Of a stretch of DNA of 9,943 nucleotides, positions 1 to 6,674 are shown in pieces (the first letter of the stretch is position 1; each line of letters begins with the position of its first letter). Source of the stretch: Prevotellaceae bacterium (GTDB lineage: Bacteria > Bacteroidota > Bacteroidia > Bacteroidales > UBA932); contig JAITOI010000087.1 in assembly GCA_031289995.1 (NCBI GenBank), forward strand, positions 1 to 9,943. Reading direction: 5' to 3'. The notes below the pieces were generated by a model. It did no database searches. It worked only from the letters and a program-made list of their open reading frames with translations, and was not told the DNA's origin. A program made the position numbers and the translations under genes.

Positions 1-104
1 AAGATACCCGTCGGATTTCCCCATTACTGGCACCAGCATTATCTGTAAATCCTGAAATCCTGTAATTCTGTTGAAAAATACCCGTCTCCACCCATCCTCT
101 GCCA
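1..104. other. Intergenic tail downstream of the susD-like gene
   Basis: Non-coding stretch after the TAG stop of the SusD-like gene, running to the window edge. It holds a degenerate 8-bp tandem repeat (42-73), a near-identical 12-bp direct repeat at 1-12 and 75-86 (11 of 12 match, sharing ATACCCGTC), and a small palindrome, CTGG-CA-CCAG, at 27-36. I see no G+C-rich hairpin followed by a T-run that would make a convincing intrinsic terminator for the leftward transcript, so the operon may continue past the window or end by another mechanism. Confidence 0.6.
42..73. repeat. Degenerate 8-bp short tandem repeat, four units
   Basis: Four consecutive 8-bp units can be read directly: TCTGTAAA, TCCTGAAA, TCCTGTAA and TTCTGTTG. 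They share the pattern TcCTGtaA with one to three differences each. The array is intergenic, just past the end of the SusD-like gene. Similar short CCTG/CAGG-type repeats are, from general knowledge, often seen between genes in Bacteroidetes; no function is claimed. Confidence 0.6.
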
Positions 105-1721
105 CTATTCCATCTCCACCGCCTGCTTGCTCCACCACACCGGTGTCCTCATGTCATCATCGCCATGGTATGTAGCCTTTATCCGCTCCACTGCGGCGTT
201 GTACGAGTCGGGGTTGGTAGTCGAAAACCGGAAGGGGTACACCAGCCGCGTGGGCAGCACGTGGTCGTTAAACGTACCCGAGCCAATGGCCAAGTTGGGG
301 TATCCGGTGCGGCGGTAGTCGTGCCAGGCCTCGTAGCCTACCCAAAACATGGCCACGTACTTTTGGTTGAGGATGCAGCCCAAGGTGTAGTCGTACACCA
401 CGTGCGCCCCCGACAGGAAGTTGCTGATTTCCCTTTCGCCCACCTCCTTGGCGGGGTCAATGCCCTGCCAGTAGAGGATGGAGGTGCGGATGGCCTTGTT
501 GTAGAGCTCCAGCGCCTTGACGTCGCCGCCGGGGATGAAGCCCCGCTTGGCCGCCTCGCAGAGGATGAAGAGCACCTCGTCGTACTTCATGAACGAGTAG
601 GGTGAGGTGTAGTCGCCCAGCACGGCTTTGTTGGCATCGTTGCCGTTCACCTCGTCTTCGTCGTCCGACTTGCCGCTAATGCCGCCCTTCCAGCTGCTGC
701 CGCTCACAAAGTAGGTCGATAGGCGCGGGTCGCTCACGCGCTCGAGGCGCTCCAGGCCGGCTTCGTCAACCACATGAAACTCGTTCATCATCTGGTTGAG
801 CTGCTCGGACATGTCGCGCCGGAAGGCGCTCTCCTCGTTCTTTCCGAAGCGGTTTTCGTTGGGGTATTCGCCGGAGAAGAAGAGCGTGGCGTTGTCGTCG
901 TTGCTTTCGAACACCGGATAGCGTGCCGTGTTTTCGAATATCTCGCGTATTTTTTCGGCCACAGATATTTCGGTGCCGTTGGCCGAGTGCACAATTTTTT
1001 CGGTAGAGCGGTTGCTCAGGCGCATCAGTAGGCGCAGGTAGAGCGAGTTGGTAAACTTTTCCCACTTGCTAATGTCGCCGCCGTAGAGTAGGTCTTTGCG
1101 GGCGCCGCCTTGCGGAAATTGCTCGCTCTGGTTGTATAGCCCGCTGGCCTTTTCAAGCCATGTGTAGATTTGCCGGTATATATCGCGCTGGGCGTCACAC
1201 TGCGGGTTGAGCACCACGGAGGTAACGAACACCGCGCTGTCGCCGCTGTCGTCGTAGTAGGGCTGCCCCTTGAAGGCCTCGCTGCAGGGCACCTCGCCAA
1301 AGATGTCGGTGAGGTTCGACATGTAGAGGGCTTTCATCGTGAGGGCAATGGCCTGCAGGTTGCCGTTGGCTCGCTCGGGCATGTAGACCAGCTGGCTCAT
1401 GTGGCTCGAATTGGCCGCCAGCTCAAACAACGAGTTCCAAATGCCATTGCCGGTGGTGTTGGGAATGTTGTAGCGGTGCACCGAGGTGGAGCTTGAGCCG
1501 GTTACGGTGTACTGAATGACTTCGCCGTTGAACGAGCGGGTGCGCTCTAAGAAGTGGTCGGCACCGTAGAACACCACCTCCTCAATCATGTTGATGGGCG
1601 CAATTTCCCATAAGGCCGGTAGGTTGGGGTTATCGTTGATTTTTTCAAAATCATCGGTACACGCGCCGCTCGCCGCCACCACCAGCACTCCCAGCACCAA
1701 ATATTTCAATTTCCTGTTCAT
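105..1721 (-). CDS. SusD/RagB-family surface lipoprotein, SusD-like_2 type
   Basis: Substrate-capturing surface lipoprotein that should form the lid on the SusC-like transporter encoded just upstream (538 aa, a normal SusD length). The N-terminus has a basic start, a hydrophobic stretch (residues 7-18) and a lipobox-like SGAC with the lipidated cysteine at residue 21. The next residues, TDDFE, are acidic, as in Bacteroidetes lipoproteins sent to the cell surface. CTDDFEKINDNPN is a hallmark opening of the SusD-like_2 group (PF12771). Near the C-terminus QKYVAMFWVGYEAWHDYRRT (from residue 453), then LPTRLVYP and an Asn/Pro-rich segment, match the conserved end of that group. The ATG at 1721 follows an A-rich leader without a Shine-Dalgarno sequence, usual for this phylum. 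The ligand cannot be deduced: SusD-like proteins bind glycans, peptides or other molecules. Family assignment is firm; substrate is unknown. Confidence 0.95.
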   Translation of the reverse strand: MNRKLKYLVLGVLVVAASGACTDDFEKINDNPNLPALWEIAPINMIEEVVFYGADHFLERTRSFNGEVIQYTVTGSSSTSVHRYNIPNTTGNGIWNSLFELAANSSHMSQLVYMPERANGNLQAIALTMKALYMSNLTDIFGEVPCSEAFKGQPYYDDSGDSAVFVTSVVLNPQCDAQRDIYRQIYTWLEKASGLYNQSEQFPQGGARKDLLYGGDISKWEKFTNSLYLRLLMRLSNRSTEKIVHSANGTEISVAEKIREIFENTARYPVFESNDDNATLFFSGEYPNENRFGKNEESAFRRDMSEQLNQMMNEFHVVDEAGLERLERVSDPRLSTYFVSGSSWKGGISGKSDDEDEVNGNDANKAVLGDYTSPYSFMKYDEVLFILCEAAKRGFIPGGDVKALELYNKAIRTSILYWQGIDPAKEVGEREISNFLSGAHVVYDYTLGCILNQKYVAMFWVGYEAWHDYRRTGYPNLAIGSGTFNDHVLPTRLVYPFRFSTTNPDSYNAAVERIKATYHGDDDMRTPVWWSKQAVEME

Positions 1722-1787
1722 ATTGTTTTTTGTTTTTTAAGTCAAAAGTTACATAGTCGCACATCGCATAGTCGCACATCGAAGAAA
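1722..1787 (-). other. susC-susD gap with A-rich translation leader
   Basis: Sixty-six bases separate the SusC-like stop (TAA) from the SusD-like ATG. On the coding strand the gap holds the two-copy 15-bp repeat, then a short spacer, then an A-rich run (TTAAAAAACAAAAAACAAT) directly before the start codon. No Shine-Dalgarno sequence is present. Such A-rich leaders are usual for highly translated Bacteroidetes genes. No exact TAnnTTTG promoter element occurs here, so the SusD-like gene is most simply co-transcribed with the SusC-like gene. Confidence 0.6.
1752..1781. repeat. Perfect 15-bp tandem duplication between susC and susD
   Basis: The 15-mer CATAGTCGCACATCG occurs twice head to tail with no mismatch (1752-1766 and 1767-1781). 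It lies wholly inside the gap, starting 7 bp after the susC-like stop codon. On the transcribed strand each unit reads CGATGTGCGACTATG. It may be a small minisatellite or a slippage product; a regulatory or mRNA-stability role is possible but not shown. Confidence 0.85.
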
Positions 1788-4700
1788 TTAAAACGTTACC
1801 TTCAAGTTAAACCCATACGTTCTTGTGGCCGGAAAGCTGCCGCTCTCCACGCCAGCGTTGAGCGAGCCGTTGCCCAGCGAGGCCAGCTTTTCGGGGTCGT
1901 ACTGCGGCCAGGTGGTGAGGCAAAACACGTTGGATGAGTACACCCCCACCGACAGCGACTGCAAAAGCTGCGTGGAGCCAGCGGAGAATAATTTTTTCAT
2001 CAGTTTGGCCGGAAGGCGGTAGTCAAGCCGCACCTCCTTGAGCTTGAAGAAGCTGGTCTCGAACACCTGCGTCTCCACGTTCGAGCCGTAGTAGACCACC
2101 GAAGCGTAGTAGTCCACCACGTCGGTGGTGATGGTGCTGTTGGGCGAAAAGGTACCGTCGGCGTTGCGATTCACGCCCTCGTGCACCAGCCCTGTGTAGC
2201 GTCCCTCCAGCGAGTTGGTGAGCCTTCCCCAGGACGACAATTTTTGGTTGGTCACCGAGTAGGCGTGGCCTCCCATTTGCGCGGCAAAGTTCATGTTTAG
2301 CGTCAGCCCTTTGTAGGTAAAGCTATGGGTCATGCCAGCCTTCCAGTCGGGGAATATGCTGCCAAAGTCGCGCAAATCGCTACTCAGTACAGGGTTTCCG
2401 GTGGCGGGGTCAACCACTACCTGCCCCTCGCAGCTCACCTTGTTGCCCTGCGCGTCGAGGTAGAAGGCACCCTTGGGTGCGCGCTCGTAGCCCGCGCCGT
2501 AGATGCGTCCCAGCTCGGTGCCGTCCCTGTCCTCGGTGTCGGGGTAGGCGTACACCAGCACTTGGCTGCCCACGGTGTTGGCGGTGTTGAGCTGCCATAG
2601 CTCCACGCCCGGTGCCAGCTCCACGAGCTTATTCCAGTTCTTGCTCCACGTGAGGTTCGCATTCCAGCGGAAGGTTTTGGTCTTGACAGGCACCAGCGTC
2701 AGCGCCAGCTCCACGCCTTTGTTGGTTACCTTGCCGGCGTTTATCACCTGCGAGTACATGCCGGTATTCCAGTCGGTGGGCACCTCTATGATTTGATCGG
2801 TAGTAACGGCGCTGTAGTAGGTGAGGTCAATGCCTATGCGGTTTTTGAACAGCCGCCAGTCGATGCCGAACTCCCAGCTCTCCACATTTTCGGGGCGTAG
2901 CTCAGGGTTGAGCTTTTTGCTGGCCAGCTGGTAGGCGCTCAAAAAGGTGAGGTTGCTGTAGGTTTGCTCCAGCTGGTAGGGGTCGGTATCGTTGCCCACG
3001 TTGGCCCAGGAAGCGCGTACCTTCAGCATGTCCACCCACCTCAGGCTGTGCTTGAAGTCGAAGATTCGGTCGAGCAAGATGCTGGTGTTGACCGACGGGT
3101 AGAAGTAGGAGTTGTGCCCCCGTGCCAGCGTGCTGCTCCAGTCGTTGCGACCGGTAACCTCAAGATAGTACGTGTCCTTGTAGCCCAGCGATACAAAGCC
3201 GAACAGGCTGTTGATGGCCTTGGTGTAGATGTTGTTGGAGGCGGTGATGGAGCCTGCGCTGTTTTGCAGCTGGTACACGTCGGGCGTGAACAGGCGCGAG
3301 GCAGTTTGCGTTACCCGCTGGCTGCGGCTGTACATCGTGTTGCCTCCCAGCGAAGCGTTGATGTCCAAGTCGTCCAAAAAAGTTTCCTTGTAGTTCAGCA
3401 AAAAATCGTTGTTGGTTTCCATCGGGTTGATGTGCTGCTCGCGATACATGCCCGTTTGGTATCCCTTGGCGTAAAAGGGTTTTCGCTGGGTGCGAAAGTC
3501 AGCGCCCCAGTCGATACCGGTTCGCCCCATCAGCGTCAGCTTGTCGGGAATGATGTTCAGCGTGAGGCTGGCGTTGCCGTAGAAGCGGCTTTTTTCTTGC
3601 GAGTTCACGTGCTCGTAAATTACCTCGTAGGGGTTGTCGTCGTAGTAGCTGTTGATGGTGTTGCGGTAGGTGCTCAGGCCCTGCGAGCGCACCCAGTCGA
3701 TGCGCCCCGAAAAATACTCCTCCCGAATATCCGACATGTCCACGTTGGCCGGCATTTGAATCAGCGCACGCAGCGGCGAGGTGTTGCTGTAGCCTGCCAC
3801 TGGCTGGTTGTCGCAGTCCTTGCGGTAGTAGGTAAGCTTGGTCGAAAACGAAAGCCACTGGTTGATTTTTTGCTGCGCCGAGAGGTTGAAGTTTTGCGTT
3901 GAGTAGTCGGAGTTGGGCACGATGCCGCTTATCCGCGAGTCCTTCACCGAGAAGCGAAGCATGCTGCCCCTGCCGTTGTTGTAGTCAATGGCCACGCTGG
4001 TGTTAGCCGTAACGCTCGTTTCGAAGAAGCCCTTAAACCAGTCGAAATTCCGCACCGGCACTTTCGTGTACTCGCCGGTTTCCCAGTTGCGCGAGCTGTA
4101 CAAGTAGCGCATCTGCCCCTCGATTTTTTCGCCCCACTGCTGGCGGCTGAAGGTAGCCGTTACGCCGTTCACGCTCCACCACGAGTACTCGCGCGGCACG
4201 GTGAGCGTACCCGAGTTGAAGGCACCCGATGCGGGACGGCGATAATCACCCGCGGTGTACTCCTCCTGAAAATCGGGCCAGTAATCTGGTTGCTCAAACG
4301 ACATGGAAAAGTTGACGCTCACCCCAAGCCCCTTGGTGGTGTTGCCACTCTTGGTGGTAACGACAATAGCGCCGTTGGCCGCGCGCGAGCCGTAGAGCGC
4401 CGTGGCCGCCGGCCCCTTGAGCACCGAAATGGTTTCGATGTCGTCGGGGTTGATGTCGCCTGCCCCGCCGCCAAAGTCCACGGGCGCGTCGTCGTTGTCG
4501 TAGCTGCCGCCCTCGCCGCTGGGCGTGAAGTCGCTGATGATGGGCACGCCGTCGACCACAAATAGGGCAGTGTTTTTGTCGTGGCTCAGCGAGCTCTCGC
4601 CGCGCAGCACCACGCGCACACCTCCACCCTGCGACGACGACTGGTCTAAGTTCAGCCCCGCCACCTTGCCGGTGATGCTGCTTAGCCAGTTGTTTGAGCC

Positions 4701-5099
4701 GGCGTTGGCCAGGTCCTCGCCGCTCACCTTCGACACCGAGTACCCCAGCGCCTTCTCCGATTTCTTGATGCCCATCGCAGTAACCACCACCTCGTCCAGC
4801 GACTGGGTCTCCTCGCTCATCCTAACGTCAATGCGCTCGCGGCCTGCAACCGCTTCCTCCACGCTAATCATGCCCAGGAGCGAGAACACCAGCGTGGCGT
4901 TGTCGGGAGCCGATATGGTGTAGCTGCCTTCAACATCGGTGGTAGCTCCAATGGTCGTGCCTTTGACCACCACGCCCACGCCCGCCACGGGTTTGTCGGC
5001 CTCGTCGTGCACCGTGCCGGATATGCGGAGCGTCTTTTGCGCCGCGCTGCTCAACGGTAGTAGCAGCAGTAGTAGCAGAATCTGAAAAGTTGTCTTCAT
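1788..5099 (-). CDS. SusC/RagA-family TonB-dependent outer-membrane transporter
   Basis: Outer-membrane beta-barrel that imports substrate captured by its SusD-like partner, powered by TonB-ExbBD (1103 aa from the preferred ATG). That ATG at 5099 begins a textbook signal peptide (MKTTF, a poly-Leu core, SSAAQ cleavage region); an in-frame ATG at 5111 would add only MLHY. Numbered from the longer start, a carboxypeptidase-regulatory-like beta domain (about 28-100) opens with ISGTVHDEADKPVAGV. A TonB-box-like DEVVVTAMG follows (106-114), then the plug, with LFVVDGVPI near 183-191 and LKGPAATALYGSRAANGAIV (231-250), the SusC signature. The chain ends TYGFNLKVTF, a barrel-closing strand with terminal Phe. 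There is no STN domain before the regulatory-like domain, so coupling to an anti-sigma/ECF pair is not expected. It precedes the SusD-like gene in the canonical order. The ligand is not readable from sequence; the nearby glpD-glpT suggests, but does not prove, a glycerophosphate-containing substrate. Confidence 0.96.
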   Translation of the reverse strand: MKTTFQILLLLLLLPLSSAAQKTLRISGTVHDEADKPVAGVGVVVKGTTIGATTDVEGSYTISAPDNATLVFSLLGMISVEEAVAGRERIDVRMSEETQSLDEVVVTAMGIKKSEKALGYSVSKVSGEDLANAGSNNWLSSITGKVAGLNLDQSSSQGGGVRVVLRGESSLSHDKNTALFVVDGVPIISDFTPSGEGGSYDNDDAPVDFGGGAGDINPDDIETISVLKGPAATALYGSRAANGAIVVTTKSGNTTKGLGVSVNFSMSFEQPDYWPDFQEEYTAGDYRRPASGAFNSGTLTVPREYSWWSVNGVTATFSRQQWGEKIEGQMRYLYSSRNWETGEYTKVPVRNFDWFKGFFETSVTANTSVAIDYNNGRGSMLRFSVKDSRISGIVPNSDYSTQNFNLSAQQKINQWLSFSTKLTYYRKDCDNQPVAGYSNTSPLRALIQMPANVDMSDIREEYFSGRIDWVRSQGLSTYRNTINSYYDDNPYEVIYEHVNSQEKSRFYGNASLTLNIIPDKLTLMGRTGIDWGADFRTQRKPFYAKGYQTGMYREQHINPMETNNDFLLNYKETFLDDLDINASLGGNTMYSRSQRVTQTASRLFTPDVYQLQNSAGSITASNNIYTKAINSLFGFVSLGYKDTYYLEVTGRNDWSSTLARGHNSYFYPSVNTSILLDRIFDFKHSLRWVDMLKVRASWANVGNDTDPYQLEQTYSNLTFLSAYQLASKKLNPELRPENVESWEFGIDWRLFKNRIGIDLTYYSAVTTDQIIEVPTDWNTGMYSQVINAGKVTNKGVELALTLVPVKTKTFRWNANLTWSKNWNKLVELAPGVELWQLNTANTVGSQVLVYAYPDTEDRDGTELGRIYGAGYERAPKGAFYLDAQGNKVSCEGQVVVDPATGNPVLSSDLRDFGSIFPDWKAGMTHSFTYKGLTLNMNFAAQMGGHAYSVTNQKLSSWGRLTNSLEGRYTGLVHEGVNRNADGTFSPNSTITTDVVDYYASVVYYGSNVETQVFETSFFKLKEVRLDYRLPAKLMKKLFSAGSTQLLQSLSVGVYSSNVFCLTTWPQYDPEKLASLGNGSLNAGVESGSFPATRTYGFNLKVTF

Positions 5100-5159
5100 G
5101 TAGTGAAGCATAATAATTCAACAAAAATAAAAGCGAAACAAAACGAAATTAAAAACATG

Positions 5160-5190
5160 CAAACATACGCATAATTCGGAATAAAAAAAC
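5160..5190 (-). promoter_or_regulatory. Candidate Bacteroidetes-type promoter for susC-susD
   Basis: On the minus strand TATGTTTG (5160-5167) is an exact match to the Bacteroidetes -7 element TAnnTTTG. At the expected 19-nt distance the -33 position (5187-5190) reads GTTT rather than TTTG, so the upstream element is poor. Transcription would start near 5155, leaving a leader of roughly 55 nt before the ATG at 5099. In such A/T-rich DNA a lone -7 match can arise by chance, hence moderate confidence. Confidence 0.45.
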
Positions 5191-5219
5191 TGTTTTTGGA
5201 GAAAGTTTTTACAGTTTTT
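5185..5219. repeat. 9-bp inverted repeat: operator or weak terminator
   Basis: Perfect arms AAAAACTGT (5185-5193) and ACAGTTTTT (5211-5219) surround a 17-bp centre. The repeat begins 3 bp after the glpT stop codon. Read leftward, the second arm runs into seven consecutive T residues, so the RNA could form a weak A/U stem with a U-tract; only two G-C pairs make it a poor intrinsic terminator. The distal arm also covers the expected -33 site of the susC promoter candidate, which would suit a dimeric regulator's operator. The sequence does not decide between these. Confidence 0.45.
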
Positions 5220-5222
5220 GCA

Positions 5223-6668
5223 TTATTTAATACTTTGGCTTACGAAGGGCCTTACATTTCGGCTTTCGCATAGCTCATGTTTCCACGTGCTGGCGCAAAA
5301 AATCACAGCCAATACACCCGCCACGAGAAACATCCAAAAGGCCGCATTCCAGCCCTGCGACTGCGACACAGAACCCATCACAATTTTGGCCAGCACCGCA
5401 TCGCCCAGCAGGTAGCCAAACAGCCCCACGAAGCCTGCCGCCGTGCCCGCCGCATTCTTGGGCACCAAGTTCAGCGCCTGAATGCCGATGAGGGCAACGG
5501 GGCCGTAGATGCAAAAACCAATTTCGCAGAGCGACACGTAAACCAGCGCACGGCACACCGCCGCCTGTTCGCAACCAAACGCCTGAGCCGCCCAGGCAGC
5601 CAGCGGAACAGCTTGCCAGTAGAGCACAATGCCAAGCAGCACCAGCCCCATGTATATCACGTTCGCGGGGGCGCAGCGACCCTTGAAAAACTTGGCCGAA
5701 ATCCATCCGCAAACAATGGTGCCGAGTATGCCGGCGTAGTTGTGCAGCGAAAACGCGAGGTTGCTCTGCCCGCCGTCCATGATGCCCATCTCCTGCAAGT
5801 ACACCGGCGCCCAGTCGCCAATGCCGTAGCGCACCAGGTACACAAAGGCGTTCGCAAAGGCAATCAGCCAAAGGATTTTGTTGCGAAAAATGTAGTCCAC
5901 AAAAAGCCGACGAATTGGAATTTTCAGCTCCTCACCCTTGACACTTTTTTTGCCCGAAAAATCGTTGCGGTACTCGTCGATGGGAGGCAAGCCGCAGGAC
6001 TGCGGAGTGTCGCGCAGCAAGCGCCAGCACACCACCGCCAGCAGCAGCGCTATCAGCGCAGGAAAAATGAAAGCCGCACGCCAGGTCTGCTCCACGCCCA
6101 GCGCCGCAAACACGAGCACGCCCGCCGTGGCCAGCAAGCCCAGCGAGCCGCTGCCCACCGTGTGCGAGGTGTTCCACACCGACATCTTGAAGCTACGCTC
6201 GTTTTGCGAAAACCAGTGCGCCATGATGCGTCCGCAGGGCGGCCAGCCCATGCCCGAAAGCCAACCCACCAGCAGCATGAAGACGAAAATGATGAGCATG
6301 TTTTGCGCAGGGCTACCAGCGCTGAACGGCGTGAAGCCTACGCCCACCATCAGCAGCGCGGAGCACACAAGACCTACCACCAAAAATTTGCGGGCGTCGC
6401 TGCGGTCGGAAACGCTGCCCATGATGAACTTGCTGAACGCATACGCAATCGAAATAGCAGAGCCGGCAATGCCCACGCTCGCCTTATCCAGCAAGCCATC
6501 GGCAATCATCCCCGGCGCCGCCAACGACAGATTTTTGCGCACCAAGTAGTAAGCTGCATAACCCAAAAATGCACCCAAAAATACCTTCAAGCGCATCCGC
6601 TTGTACGTGTCCGAAACCCGCTCTGTGTCTATCTGCGGCTTGTGCGCAGGTGGCTGAAAAAACTTCAT
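5223..6668 (-). CDS. glpT: GlpT-type glycerol-3-phosphate:phosphate antiporter
   Basis: Inner-membrane major facilitator of the organophosphate:phosphate antiporter family, taking up sn-glycerol-3-phosphate in exchange for phosphate. At 481 aa it is slightly longer than E. coli GlpT (about 450 aa). Sequence very close to GlpT includes YYLVRKN in helix 1 (Arg44, Lys45; E. coli Arg45, Lys46), AFSKFIMGSVSDR (Lys80), GMGWPPCGR (140-147), SVWNTSHTVGSG (His169; E. coli His165), DTPQSCGLPPIDEY in the central loop (220-233) and FVYLVRYGIGDW (Arg280; E. coli Arg269). The two substrate-binding arginines and the histidine are present. The central loop and the RYG.DW motif favour GlpT over the hexose-phosphate relative UhpT. 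Some extra length lies near 352-372, between two late helices. The ATG at 6668 follows the glpD stop by 6 nt, indicating co-transcription and probably coupled translation; the product feeds GlpD directly. Confidence 0.95.
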   Translation of the reverse strand: MKFFQPPAHKPQIDTERVSDTYKRMRLKVFLGAFLGYAAYYLVRKNLSLAAPGMIADGLLDKASVGIAGSAISIAYAFSKFIMGSVSDRSDARKFLVVGLVCSALLMVGVGFTPFSAGSPAQNMLIIFVFMLLVGWLSGMGWPPCGRIMAHWFSQNERSFKMSVWNTSHTVGSGSLGLLATAGVLVFAALGVEQTWRAAFIFPALIALLLAVVCWRLLRDTPQSCGLPPIDEYRNDFSGKKSVKGEELKIPIRRLFVDYIFRNKILWLIAFANAFVYLVRYGIGDWAPVYLQEMGIMDGGQSNLAFSLHNYAGILGTIVCGWISAKFFKGRCAPANVIYMGLVLLGIVLYWQAVPLAAWAAQAFGCEQAAVCRALVYVSLCEIGFCIYGPVALIGIQALNLVPKNAAGTAAGFVGLFGYLLGDAVLAKIVMGSVSQSQGWNAAFWMFLVAGVLAVIFCASTWKHELCESRNVRPFVSQSIK

Positions 6669-6674
6669 GGATTC

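Larger units (their letters stand above)
5100..5222 (-). other. glpT-susC intergenic region
   Basis: Very A+T-rich gap between the glpT stop (TAA at 5223-5225) and the preferred susC-like start. It contains a 9-bp inverted repeat next to glpT and an exact TAnnTTTG element further on. Its length, composition and promoter-like content suggest the susC-susD pair can be transcribed separately from glpD-glpT, although read-through is equally possible. No coding potential or G+C-rich terminator is seen. Confidence 0.55.

Noticed and set aside
1736..1752. TAACTTTTG before the susD-like gene as a promoter -7 element
   Set aside because: It has one extra base relative to TAnnTTTG and no matching -33 box; co-transcription with the susC-like gene is simpler.
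2964..3902. 312-codon plus-strand frame antisense to the SusC-like gene
   Set aside because: Val/Gly/His/Arg-rich translation with no motif; the opposite strand encodes a clear SusC barrel here.
5122..5129. Second TAnnTTTG match (TATTTTTG) close to the susC-like start
   Set aside because: No TTTG lies 19-21 nt upstream, and the transcript would begin almost at or inside the start codon region; it is best explained by local A/T-richness.
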